Below are positions 35,124 to 42,336 of a DNA stretch of 64,000 nucleotides, piece by piece. The DNA is from Chloracidobacterium thermophilum B (GTDB lineage: Bacteria > Acidobacteriota > Blastocatellia > Chloracidobacteriales > Chloracidobacteriaceae), in NCBI RefSeq assembly GCF_000226295.1, contig NC_016024.1, forward strand, positions 2,091,501-2,155,500, read 5' to 3'. Every line of letters starts with the position of its first letter. Positions within the stretch are counted from its first letter, which is position 1. A program made the position numbers and the translations under genes. Under the pieces are notes generated by a model. The model was not told the origin of the DNA. It saw only the letters and a program-made list of their open reading frames with translations, and made no database searches.

Positions 35124-36104
35124 ATGTCCAGCACCACACCTTCCACTGCTGCCCTTGCCGAGGCCATTCTGGCCCGCAGTCCCCGCGCCGTAGCGCGCGG
35201 TATTTCCCTGGTCGAAAACGATGCCCCAGAAGCCACGGACCTGCTGAAGCTGATTTTTCCCCACACCGGACACAGTCGGGTGATCGGGCTGACCGGCGCG
35301 CCCGGTGCCGGCAAAAGCTCACTGACCGACAAGCTGGCCCACGTCTATGTTGACCGGGGGCAGCGCGTCGGCATCGTGGCCGTTGATCCGTCCAGTCCCT
35401 TCTCCGGCGGCGCCATTCTTGGCGACCGGATTCGCATGCCCAAACTGGCAACGCATCCGCAGGTGTTCATCCGCAGCATGGCCACACGCGGCAATCTGGG
35501 CGGGCTGGCGCGGGCGACGACGGAAGCCGTCCTGCTGCTCGACGCAGCCGGCTACGAGGTCATCATTGTGGAAACCGTCGGCGTGGGACAGGATGAAGTG
35601 GACATCGTCAAAACCGCCGATGTGACGGCCGTCGTCGTCGTTCCCGGCATGGGTGATGATGTGCAATCCATCAAGGCCGGCATCATGGAAATCGGCGATG
35701 TGTTTGTCATCAACAAAGCCGACCGGGAGGGCGTCGAACGGACGCAGATGGAACTCGAAGCCCTGCTCGAACTCGCCGCGCGCCCGGATGGCTGGCAACC
35801 GCCCATCGTGCGGACGATTGCCACGGCGACGCCACCGGTCGGACTCGATGCCCTGGCGACGGCTCTGGACAGCTACCTGACCTTTGTCGCAGCACACCCG
35901 GAGGTGCGCGCCGAGCGCCGGCGGCGCATCCTGGAGCGACGGCTGCTCGAACTCATCCGCGACCGCCTGCTGCGCCACGTCTGGCAGCGCGAACTGCACG
36001 ACGGCAAACTGGAAGCGGCTGTCCAGCGCATCGTCAACCGCGAAACCGATCCCTACACCCTGGCCGATGACATCGTCCGGCGGTTGACCGCCTCCCCGGC
36101 CTGA
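35124..36104 (+). CDS. meaB: MeaB/ArgK-family G3E GTPase
   Basis: This 326-residue P-loop GTPase chaperones adenosylcobalamin-dependent methylmalonyl-CoA mutase, loading and protecting the cofactor. G1 is GAPGAGKSSLTDKL; GIVAVDPSSPFSGGAILGDRIRM is the family-specific switch region; G3 is IVETVGVGQDEVD; G4 appears as VINKADREG. The C-terminal dimerisation helices end with VNRETDPYTLADDIV. It follows the TPR protein by 9 bases. No mutase gene is in the window; ArgK is an older name for the same family, not an arginine-transport kinase. Confidence 0.93.
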   Translation: MSSTTPSTAALAEAILARSPRAVARGISLVENDAPEATDLLKLIFPHTGHSRVIGLTGAPGAGKSSLTDKLAHVYVDRGQRVGIVAVDPSSPFSGGAILGDRIRMPKLATHPQVFIRSMATRGNLGGLARATTEAVLLLDAAGYEVIIVETVGVGQDEVDIVKTADVTAVVVVPGMGDDVQSIKAGIMEIGDVFVINKADREGVERTQMELEALLELAARPDGWQPPIVRTIATATPPVGLDALATALDSYLTFVAAHPEVRAERRRRILERRLLELIRDRLLRHVWQRELHDGKLEAAVQRIVNRETDPYTLADDIVRRLTASPA

Positions 36105-36107
36105 AGT

Positions 36108-36133
36108 TACGGGCGAACGCCATTCGCCCCTAC
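36108..36133. repeat. Hairpin repeat TAC-GGGCGAA...TTCGCCC-CTAC
   Basis: A perfect 7-bp stem (36111-36117 with 36123-36129) with loop CGCCA lies 7 bases after the meaB stop, in the gap before the convergent murI. The TAC...CTAC frame is shared with the palindrome at 2643-2669. It could serve as a bidirectional terminator. Confidence 0.6.
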
Positions 36134-36171
36134 GCGCCGTGTCTTCGCGTCCGGCCCGGGCTACGGCCCGA

Positions 36172-36984
36172 TTACAGCTCGATGCGGACCTTTTCCAACC
36201 GTGTCACTTCCTCGCCCAGACACAGCGTTGCCACGCGGCGGAAACGCTCACTGGCATCCGTGACGCAAAAGCGCGTTGCCGCCGGAAGGTTTCCGGGCGG
36301 TGCAAAACAGGCGTTCTGCTCCAGCACAGCCACGACTTCTTCGGCGGCGCAGGCGCCTGAATCCACAAGGGTGACGCCTTCCCCCATGACGCGCCGGATC
36401 ACGTCTGCCAGCACCGGATAGTGCGTGCACCCCAGAACGAGCGTGTCCACCTCGGCTTCCCGCAATGGTGTCAGGTATTCGGCAGCTACCGTCACCGTCA
36501 CCGGATGCTGCGCCCAGCCTTCTTCGACCAGTGGGACGAACAGGGGGCAACTCTGCGAGGTGACGCGCACGGCAGGCGCCAGTTGCCGAATGGCCCGCGG
36601 ATAGGCGGCACTGGCGATGGTGGCTTCCGTACCAATGACGCCGATGTGTCCACAGCGCGTCACGGCAGCAGCCTGCCGCGCGCCCGGCTCGATGACACCC
36701 ACCACCGGCACCGGATAGTCCGCCTGAAGCAGGTCAAGCGCCACCGAAGAGGCCGTGTTGCAGGCAATGACGATGAGCTTGACACCGCAGGCTAGCAGAA
36801 AAGCCGCATCCTGGCGGGCATACGCACAGACAGTTTCCGGCGAGCGCGTTCCGTAGGGGATGCGGGCCGTGTCGCCCAGATACACGAACGACTCCTGGGG
36901 CAGCCGGGCGCGGAGCGCACGATAGACCGTCAGACCGCCTACCCCGGAGTCGAAAATCCCAATCGGGCGGGCGTCACCGGGCAT
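36172..36984 (-). CDS. murI: Glutamate racemase MurI
   Basis: MurI makes D-glutamate for peptidoglycan. The 270-residue protein has the substrate-binding IGIFDSGVGGLTV, the first catalytic Cys in VIACNTASSVAL and the second in LVLGCTHYPVL, plus YLGDTARIPYGTRS. All are standard and length is normal (about 260-285). The ATG at 36984 lies inside the end of the SUFU-domain gene (11-base overlap), so translation is probably coupled to it; no good ribosome binding site is seen. A TTG at 36999 could add five residues. The pairing with a SUFU protein has no obvious metabolic logic. Confidence 0.96.
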   Translation of the reverse strand: MPGDARPIGIFDSGVGGLTVYRALRARLPQESFVYLGDTARIPYGTRSPETVCAYARQDAAFLLACGVKLIVIACNTASSVALDLLQADYPVPVVGVIEPGARQAAAVTRCGHIGVIGTEATIASAAYPRAIRQLAPAVRVTSQSCPLFVPLVEEGWAQHPVTVTVAAEYLTPLREAEVDTLVLGCTHYPVLADVIRRVMGEGVTLVDSGACAAEEVVAVLEQNACFAPPGNLPAATRFCVTDASERFRRVATLCLGEEVTRLEKVRIEL

Positions 36985-38005
36985 CGTCTGTCGGTACAAC
37001 CGTTACCACCACCTCACCGCCAATGTTGAAGCGGTGGGTGGCAGGAACCGGCTTGAGGGCCTGCGCCAGCGGCTCGATGAGTTCCGGCGTGATGTCGAGC
37101 ACAAGCACGCCGCTGCCGGCATCCTGCATGCCGGGCGTTGTTGCCGGACGAAACACCAGAGTCTGCTTGGGTCCCCAGATGAGAAACTCCCGGCCAAACT
37201 TGAGACGCGCCGGAAAGAGTTCGGCAAAATCCCGCAGCCCTTCGGTATCGAGTTCAATCTCCACGCCCTGCCGGGGCGGCTCGGCCATCTGCCACCGGGC
37301 AATCTCGACATATTCGCCCTGAAGCGATGAGCCTTCTGCCGTGATGCCATCGCGGATGCGCGCCAGAATATCGGGGCGGTCTGTAATCGAAGCCCGCTCC
37401 AAGTCGGTAATCCACAGCGGACAACTTTCCTCCAGCAGTCCCAGAACGCCGCGCGTGTTCCAGCGTTTGACCGCCTGCAACTCGTCCTTTGTCAGCCCGA
37501 CAATCTGCAAAAAGTGCATCCGCCCGTTGGGGGTGTCAATCGGGGGCAGTTCCGGGTCATCCACAAAAGCCACGCCCGAAAGCAGGGTGTCCGGTGCTTC
37601 CGGCGTCAGCGGCCCGTGCAGGTCCATGTGGTGTCCGGGACGAAAGGGATTGCCAGAGTTGAACACATACCGCGCCAGGTTGTTGAGAAACGGAATCACC
37701 CAGGTCGGAACCGTCTTGTCAGCCGCTCCCCGCGCCAGCCGGAACGTAAACTCAAAGCCCCACCCGCTCAAATCAGGCGCACTGCCGGGCGTTTTGGCAT
37801 ACAACTCGCTCATGCCAAAGGAAATGCAGTGCCAGTGGGGGATGGGTGTGTCGCGTTCGTAGAAGGAAATCCCATCCAGGGGATCGGGACCGCCCAGACT
37901 GTACCGGACGATGGTTCCAAAATGCGTCGGTTCGGTGTGCGGATAAAGCCGTTCCAGCGCCTCACGAATGGCGTCAATGCCGTAATCTGCCGCAGGGGAA
38001 CTCAC
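36974..38005 (-). CDS. Suppressor-of-fused (SUFU) domain protein
   Basis: This 343-residue protein matches the bacterial SUFU family: YPHTEPTHFGTIVRYSLGGPDPLDGISFYE, then HWHCISFGMSELY, GFEFTFRLARG and VPTWVIPFLNNLARYVFNSGNPFRPGHHMDL. In animals SUFU regulates Hedgehog signalling; in bacteria SUFU domains are found as stand-alone proteins and as immunity proteins to polymorphic toxins. The C-terminal 150 residues form a second beta-rich region ending FNIGGEVVVTVVP. GTG is the start, with AAAGGAAGG about 8 bases upstream. No toxin gene is adjacent, so the immunity idea is unsupported here. Function unknown. Confidence 0.85.
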   Translation of the reverse strand: MSSPAADYGIDAIREALERLYPHTEPTHFGTIVRYSLGGPDPLDGISFYERDTPIPHWHCISFGMSELYAKTPGSAPDLSGWGFEFTFRLARGAADKTVPTWVIPFLNNLARYVFNSGNPFRPGHHMDLHGPLTPEAPDTLLSGVAFVDDPELPPIDTPNGRMHFLQIVGLTKDELQAVKRWNTRGVLGLLEESCPLWITDLERASITDRPDILARIRDGITAEGSSLQGEYVEIARWQMAEPPRQGVEIELDTEGLRDFAELFPARLKFGREFLIWGPKQTLVFRPATTPGMQDAGSGVLVLDITPELIEPLAQALKPVPATHRFNIGGEVVVTVVPTDDAR

Positions 38006-38123
38006 GAAGCTGCCTTCCTTTCAGGATAAACCTTGTTCACGTGGTGCTAACGGGCGACGGCCAGCGCTGACCCTATCCGCCCTGTGTAACGTTTCCGTGA
38101 CCGGATGAGGGCCATCCAACCCA

Positions 38124-39200
38124 TTACCGCCATGACAGATGATATTCCGGCCACTCGACGGCGCGGGCTGCGTCCGTGACATGCAGTGGACGACGGGTGT
38201 CCACCATGACGGCATACTCATCGGTATGCGTCTTGGACCAGCTTTTTTCGATGGCCTTCGGATGCGGCCCGTGGTGGACGCCGTGCGGATGCAGCGTCAG
38301 CATCCCGGCCGTGATGTTGTCGCGGCTGAAAAAGTCGCCCGCGTGGTAAAACAGCACTTCGTCGTAGTCAATGTTGCGGTGGTAAAACGGGACCCGCTGC
38401 GCGCCGGGCGCCTCTTCCAGCGGACGCGGTACAAACGAACACACCACAAACCCCTCACCCACCAGCGTCACGTGAACGCTTGGCGGCAGGTGGGCGCGGT
38501 GGCTCATCACCGGACAGAAGTCGGCAATGTTGAGCGCCCACGGATAGAGATCGCCTTTCCAGCCGGTGACATCGAGCGGATGAAAGGGATAGAAAATCCG
38601 CGTCAGCTTCCCTTCGCGCTGGACGCGCACTTCATATTCCTCCGCCTGGGTCGTGACGGGCACGAGGTCGGGCGTCCGTATTGCCGTTGCGTCATAGAGC
38701 GAATACTGCCCCAGCAGCCCCCGGTCGGGCTGGCGCAGGCGCGTCCCCAGGCTCTGAATCACGAAAAAGAAGCACTCATCAGTGCCGACAAACCGGTAGG
38801 TCGTGCCGCGCGGAATCACCAGATAATCGCCAACCCCAAAGCGCAACTGCCCGTAGTCGGTTTCCAGAACGCCGCCTCCGACGTGGGCAAACCAGAGTTC
38901 GTCGCCGTCGGCATTGCGCTCAAAGTAGGGAGTCGCTCCGCGCCGCCGCGCGACGCCAAGCCGGACATCGGCGTTTTCCAACAGCACCGTCGGCCGGTCA
39001 GCGGATGTTTCGACGCGGTTGGTGTAAAAGGCCTGCGGACGACACTCCCCCTCGATCCGCGTCCAGCCGGTCGGGGGATGGCGATGATAAAGATGCGAAA
39101 CCGGCCCGAAGAACCCCTCCCGTCCGTGCTGTTCCTCATACGTGCCGGCGGGAATTTCGACGTGGGCCTGCTTTGTGATGCGTCCTTTGGTCTGATACAT
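38124..39200 (-). CDS. hmgA: Homogentisate 1,2-dioxygenase
   Basis: This 358-residue cupin-type Fe(II) dioxygenase opens the ring of homogentisate in tyrosine breakdown. It begins MYQTKGRITKQAHVEIPAGTYEEQHGREGF and has the ligand region VPFYHRNIDYDEVLFYHAGDFFSR (His and Glu ligands expected) and LTLHPHGVHHGPHP. It is shorter than the roughly 440-residue human enzyme, as is common in bacteria. CGGAG about 9 bases before the ATG supports 39200. The divergent gene is a SufR-like Fe-S regulator that could control it. The following steps (maleylacetoacetate isomerase, fumarylacetoacetase) are not in the window. Confidence 0.9.
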   Translation of the reverse strand: MYQTKGRITKQAHVEIPAGTYEEQHGREGFFGPVSHLYHRHPPTGWTRIEGECRPQAFYTNRVETSADRPTVLLENADVRLGVARRRGATPYFERNADGDELWFAHVGGGVLETDYGQLRFGVGDYLVIPRGTTYRFVGTDECFFFVIQSLGTRLRQPDRGLLGQYSLYDATAIRTPDLVPVTTQAEEYEVRVQREGKLTRIFYPFHPLDVTGWKGDLYPWALNIADFCPVMSHRAHLPPSVHVTLVGEGFVVCSFVPRPLEEAPGAQRVPFYHRNIDYDEVLFYHAGDFFSRDNITAGMLTLHPHGVHHGPHPKAIEKSWSKTHTDEYAVMVDTRRPLHVTDAARAVEWPEYHLSWR

Positions 39201-39293
39201 GCAGGATAGCTCCGGGGTGGACTGCGCCTGGCAGACGGGCGCTGCCACGACGAGTGGGTTTATCAGATGCCACGGCTGTGGCAAAATGCCGCC

Positions 39294-39941
39294 ATGAAAA
39301 CCAGCGGCATCAGCGGAAAAGATACGCGCGAAAAGATTGTTTTTCTACTGAAAACCCGTGCGCCCCTGAGCGTCGAGGAACTGGCGACGGAACTGGCCAC
39401 GTCCGGCGTCAACGTCCGGCGCTACCTCGAAGCCCTTGAACGGGATGGGCTGGTGGAGTCCACCCTCAAGCGCCGCGAGCGTGGCCGCCCAGTTCACCTC
39501 TACCGCCTGACTGAACGCGCCGATGAACTGTTCCCGCACGCCTACGATGTCCTGAGTGTCGAAATCCTCCAGCAGATCGAACAACGCTTCGGACGCGACG
39601 TGGTGACATCCATTCTGCAGGGACGCGCCGACACGCTGGCCGCCAAAATCAAGCCCCGGCTGCAAGGCAAAACGCTGCGCAAGCGGGTCGAGGAATTTGC
39701 GCGCGCCCTCGAGGAAATGGGCTACCTGGTACGGGTCGAAAACGGTACGCCGGACAGCTATGTCGTCGTCATGCATCACTGTCCGGTGCTGCTCATCGCG
39801 CGCGACTTTCCCGAAGTCTGCGACGGCGACTGCCTCATTGCCTCACAGTCACTCGATGCCGAGGTCATCCGTCAGTGCGCCCTTTCGGAAGGAGCTTCCT
39901 GCTGCCGCTTCATCATCCGCCGCCCCGGTGCGGAAGCCTGA
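39294..39941 (+). CDS. SufR-like winged-helix regulator with Cys-rich C-terminus
   Basis: This 215-residue regulator has an N-terminal winged helix (REKIVFLLKTRAPLSVEELATELATSGVNVRRYLEALERDGLVES, then RGRPVHLYRLTERA) and a middle region with HAYDVLSVEILQQIEQRFG, as in SufR and related DeoR/ArsR-like proteins. The C-terminus carries MHHCPVLLIARDFPEVC, matching the C-x12-C spacing of the SufR Fe-S site, followed by more Cys (DGDC, RQC, SCC). SufR represses suf genes while its cluster is intact. No suf operon is in the window; the nearest divergent gene is hmgA, an Fe(II) enzyme. The last 93 bases overlap the end of a convergent glycosyltransferase gene. Confidence 0.82.
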   Translation: MKTSGISGKDTREKIVFLLKTRAPLSVEELATELATSGVNVRRYLEALERDGLVESTLKRRERGRPVHLYRLTERADELFPHAYDVLSVEILQQIEQRFGRDVVTSILQGRADTLAAKIKPRLQGKTLRKRVEEFARALEEMGYLVRVENGTPDSYVVVMHHCPVLLIARDFPEVCDGDCLIASQSLDAEVIRQCALSEGASCCRFIIRRPGAEA

Positions 39942-40991
39942 CACCCGCGCCCACGCAGTGCGCAGCGTCATTTCTTCAGCGGGTTTGCGAAAGGTTCTGA
40001 CGTAGGGACGCTGCCGCACAGCGGCAAAGATGGCAGCTACTTCCCGGTCTGTGCGGCGGCTGTGGGCCTGTTCCTCGCGCCGCCGCCGCAAGGCCGCCTG
40101 CCGGCAGGCCCACGCCTGCCGGAACGCCTCCCGATAGCCGCGCCGCGTCACGACATCGGCCAGCAACAGCAACCCCGTCATCGCCAGATGGGCCAGCCAC
40201 CAGCGCGCGTCGTGCAGGTGTATCCAGTGCATCAGCAGCCGGTTCCGGGCGGATGTCACCTCAATGGCACGTGCCTCGAAACGCGACCGGATCGTGGCAC
40301 TCGACTGGTGAAACACCAGACTGCGCGGCTCGTAGCGGACTTCCCAGCCCCGCTTCCACGCGCGGTAGCACAGTTCAATGTCTTCCCAGTAAAACGGAGC
40401 CAGCAGTTCCTCGAAGCCACCCAGTGCGCGCAGCTTGGCCGCGTCAAAGAGACTGTAGCCGCCGCTTGCCGCAAAGGTCGGCAGAATCGCCTCCGGGGGC
40501 ATCCGGTCGGGAAAGACATCGTAGCCCTCAAACACTTTCCAGTAGCCCCGGACACACCGCCCCAGCCGCCCGGCCCCGTCAATGGCGTCGCTTCCCAACC
40601 GCTGCGCCCGCGACGCCACGGCAAAGACCGTGGGCGTCGAAAAATGCTCCACCAGCGGAAACAGTGCGTCCGGCATGACTTCAATATCGTTGTTGAGCAG
40701 CCAGATGAGGTCGTGGCGGGCGGCGGCGAAGCCCTGGTTGCACGTCGGCGCAAAACCCCGGTTGACCGGCAGGGCGAGCACCCGTACGAAGTCGAAGGCA
40801 GTCGCCGTCAGCCAGTCCACGGTGTCGTCCTGGCTGCCGTCATCCACCACGAGGATTTCCACTGGCGCACCCGTGGCCGTCGTGTAGGTACGCAGCGCCT
40901 TCACCACCGAGGGCAAAAAACGCGCCAGAAGGGCCTTGCCCTTGTAGGTTGGAATGACAACGCTGACGGAAAACGGCATACGAGGCGTCAT
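39849..40991 (-). CDS. Family 2 glycosyltransferase (rhamnosyl/N-acetylglucosaminyl-transferase-like)
   Basis: This 380-residue GT-A fold enzyme has SVVIPTYKGKALLARFL, DDGSQDDTVDW, the nucleotide-sugar/metal motif LIWLLNNDIEVMPDA and the acceptor/catalytic region LGGFEELLAPFYWEDIELCYRAWKRGWEV. A hydrophobic stretch (WWLAHLAMTGLLLLADVV) suggests membrane association. It resembles cell-surface polysaccharide GTs that transfer rhamnose or similar sugars; donor and acceptor are unknown. The last 31 codons lie antisense to the SufR-like gene and look unconserved, so the C-terminus may have been extended by loss of an earlier stop. MPFSVS at 40979 is an alternative start. Confidence 0.85.
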   Translation of the reverse strand: MTPRMPFSVSVVIPTYKGKALLARFLPSVVKALRTYTTATGAPVEILVVDDGSQDDTVDWLTATAFDFVRVLALPVNRGFAPTCNQGFAAARHDLIWLLNNDIEVMPDALFPLVEHFSTPTVFAVASRAQRLGSDAIDGAGRLGRCVRGYWKVFEGYDVFPDRMPPEAILPTFAASGGYSLFDAAKLRALGGFEELLAPFYWEDIELCYRAWKRGWEVRYEPRSLVFHQSSATIRSRFEARAIEVTSARNRLLMHWIHLHDARWWLAHLAMTGLLLLADVVTRRGYREAFRQAWACRQAALRRRREEQAHSRRTDREVAAIFAAVRQRPYVRTFRKPAEEMTLRTAWARVSGFRTGAADDEAAAGSSFRKGALTDDLGIE

Positions 40992-41111
40992 GGCAGGCGA
41001 CTTTAGGCGAGCCGCGGAGAACGGCCAAACCCGATGCCTCCCTGCCTTTCAACGGCGATGCGACCGGGCCGGCCGCAGGCAAACCGGGACACAGCGTTCT
41101 GAACAACGACC

Positions 41112-41582
41112 ATGCAGGTGACTTTTTTCGTCGTGGGCAAAACCAAATCACCACACTGGGAGGCCTTGGCGCGCGAGTACGAACAGCGCATCGCGCGTTT
41201 CCTGCCGTGTGGCACCAAAATCGTACGCGCGGCGGAAGGGTCTCTGGCTGCGCAACCTGATCCGTCCCGCGCCTACGAAGGCAAGCACCTTCTGGCGGCG
41301 CTGCCGGCCGAAGCCCAGGTCGTGCTGCTCGATGTGGCCGGCGAAATGGTTACTTCCGAAGCCTTTGCCGAAAAACTGCGCCGCTGGCGCGACGGCGGCA
41401 CCCGTCATCTCGCCTTCATCATCGGCGGCCACTGGGGCGTGGCCGAGGAAGTCCGGCAGCGCGCCAACTGGTGCTGGTCGCTGTCGAAACTCACCTTTAC
41501 GCACGAGATGACGCGCGTCCTGGCGGCCGAACAGGTCTATCGTGCGCTGGCCCGGCTGGGGAACGTCCCTTACGCAAAGTGA
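41112..41582 (+). CDS. rlmH: 23S rRNA (pseudouridine1915-N3)-methyltransferase RlmH
   Basis: This 156-residue SPOUT methyltransferase has the normal length. The N-terminal strand is MQVTFFVVGKTKSPHWEALAREYEQRI; the SAM-binding knot is LAFIIGGHWGVAEEVRQRANWCWSLSKLTFTHEMTRVLAAEQVYRAL. It modifies helix 69 at the subunit interface. Two sites differ from well-studied RlmH: GGHWG instead of the common GGxxG(L) with Pro/Ala-Glu/Asp, and the C-terminus NVPYAK rather than HPYHx. The SPOUT fold is otherwise intact, so function is likely. Its stop overlaps the end of the convergent response regulator by 13 bases. Confidence 0.92.
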   Translation: MQVTFFVVGKTKSPHWEALAREYEQRIARFLPCGTKIVRAAEGSLAAQPDPSRAYEGKHLLAALPAEAQVVLLDVAGEMVTSEAFAEKLRRWRDGGTRHLAFIIGGHWGVAEEVRQRANWCWSLSKLTFTHEMTRVLAAEQVYRALARLGNVPYAK

Positions 41583-42202
41583 AACATCTTGGCCTGGCCG
41601 CTGAACAGCCGCCGCAATTGCTCTTCAGGCGGTACGCCGCCATCGCCCACCACATCGGCGGCTTTTCCCTCGCGGAAGGCAATCTGTCCGCGCGAACCGT
41701 CCTGAAGCAGGAAGTGGAGCGTTCCATCCCGCGCGTTATGCACAATGTCCCGCAGCAACGCATCGAGCGTCTTCTGTTCCAGCGGATTCGGTGCCTCTGT
41801 GTCGTCGGCGCTCCCGGAAGAAGAGTTCTGCAAAAGCCAATTGACGCGCGCGATGAGTTCATCGAGCGCGAACGGTTTGGCCAGGTAGTCGTTGGCCCCG
41901 CGCGAAAGACCGGCCAGCCGCTGCTCAGTCGCCCCCAAACCGCTCAGAAAGAGAAACGGCACTCCCGCAAGCCGGGGATCAAGCCGCACGAAGTCGCACA
42001 CTGAAAGCCCTGACAGACTCGGCAACCGGATGTCGCAGATGACCAGTGAAAATGGCTGCCTGTCCCGGAGGGCGTCTTTGAGCAGGACGATGGCCGCAAT
42101 CCCATCGCCCGTCGCCGTAACGTCGTGCCCTTCGGCTTTCAGGGCCGCGACAACGACCTCACACACGTCCTGTTCATCTTCAACCACCAGAATATGGGCC
42201 AT
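41570..42202 (-). CDS. Response regulator with C-terminal DUF4388/PATAN-like region
   Basis: This 210-residue protein has a receiver domain at residues 1-122: acidic pocket VVEDEQD, phospho-acceptor Asp in LVICDIRLPSLSG, the SG position in FLFLSGLGA, and the Lys in LAKPFALDEL. After a short Ser/Asp linker, residues 145-210 (LLRDIVHNARDGTLHFLLQDGSRGQIAFREGKAADV) look like part of a DUF4388/PATAN module, found in acidobacterial and myxobacterial regulators and thought to mediate protein contacts. No DNA-binding domain and no adjacent histidine kinase are present, so it is an orphan signalling protein. The end overlaps rlmH by 13 bases. Confidence 0.85.
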   Translation of the reverse strand: MAHILVVEDEQDVCEVVVAALKAEGHDVTATGDGIAAIVLLKDALRDRQPFSLVICDIRLPSLSGLSVCDFVRLDPRLAGVPFLFLSGLGATEQRLAGLSRGANDYLAKPFALDELIARVNWLLQNSSSGSADDTEAPNPLEQKTLDALLRDIVHNARDGTLHFLLQDGSRGQIAFREGKAADVVGDGGVPPEEQLRRLFSGQAKMFHFA

Positions 42203-42289
42203 CGTTCAGCATGTTCCCCCTCTCTGCGGGTGTGGCGTGACCTTGAACTGTCCACCTGGGGAAGTTTTCCCATGGTACGAGCCAGGGGT

Positions 42290-42306
42290 GCGGGCAGGAT
42301 GCCCGC
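42290..42306. repeat. Short hairpin GCGGGCA-GGA-TGCCCGC
   Basis: A perfect 7-bp GC-rich stem with 3-base loop lies in the 134-base gap between the VWFA gene (stop 42337) and the response regulator start (42202). It could be a transcript end for the VWFA gene on the minus strand; no T-tract is present. Nothing else is evident in this gap. Confidence 0.45.
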
Positions 42307-42336
42307 GCTCCCGGAAGACGCTATCCAAGCCAACGA

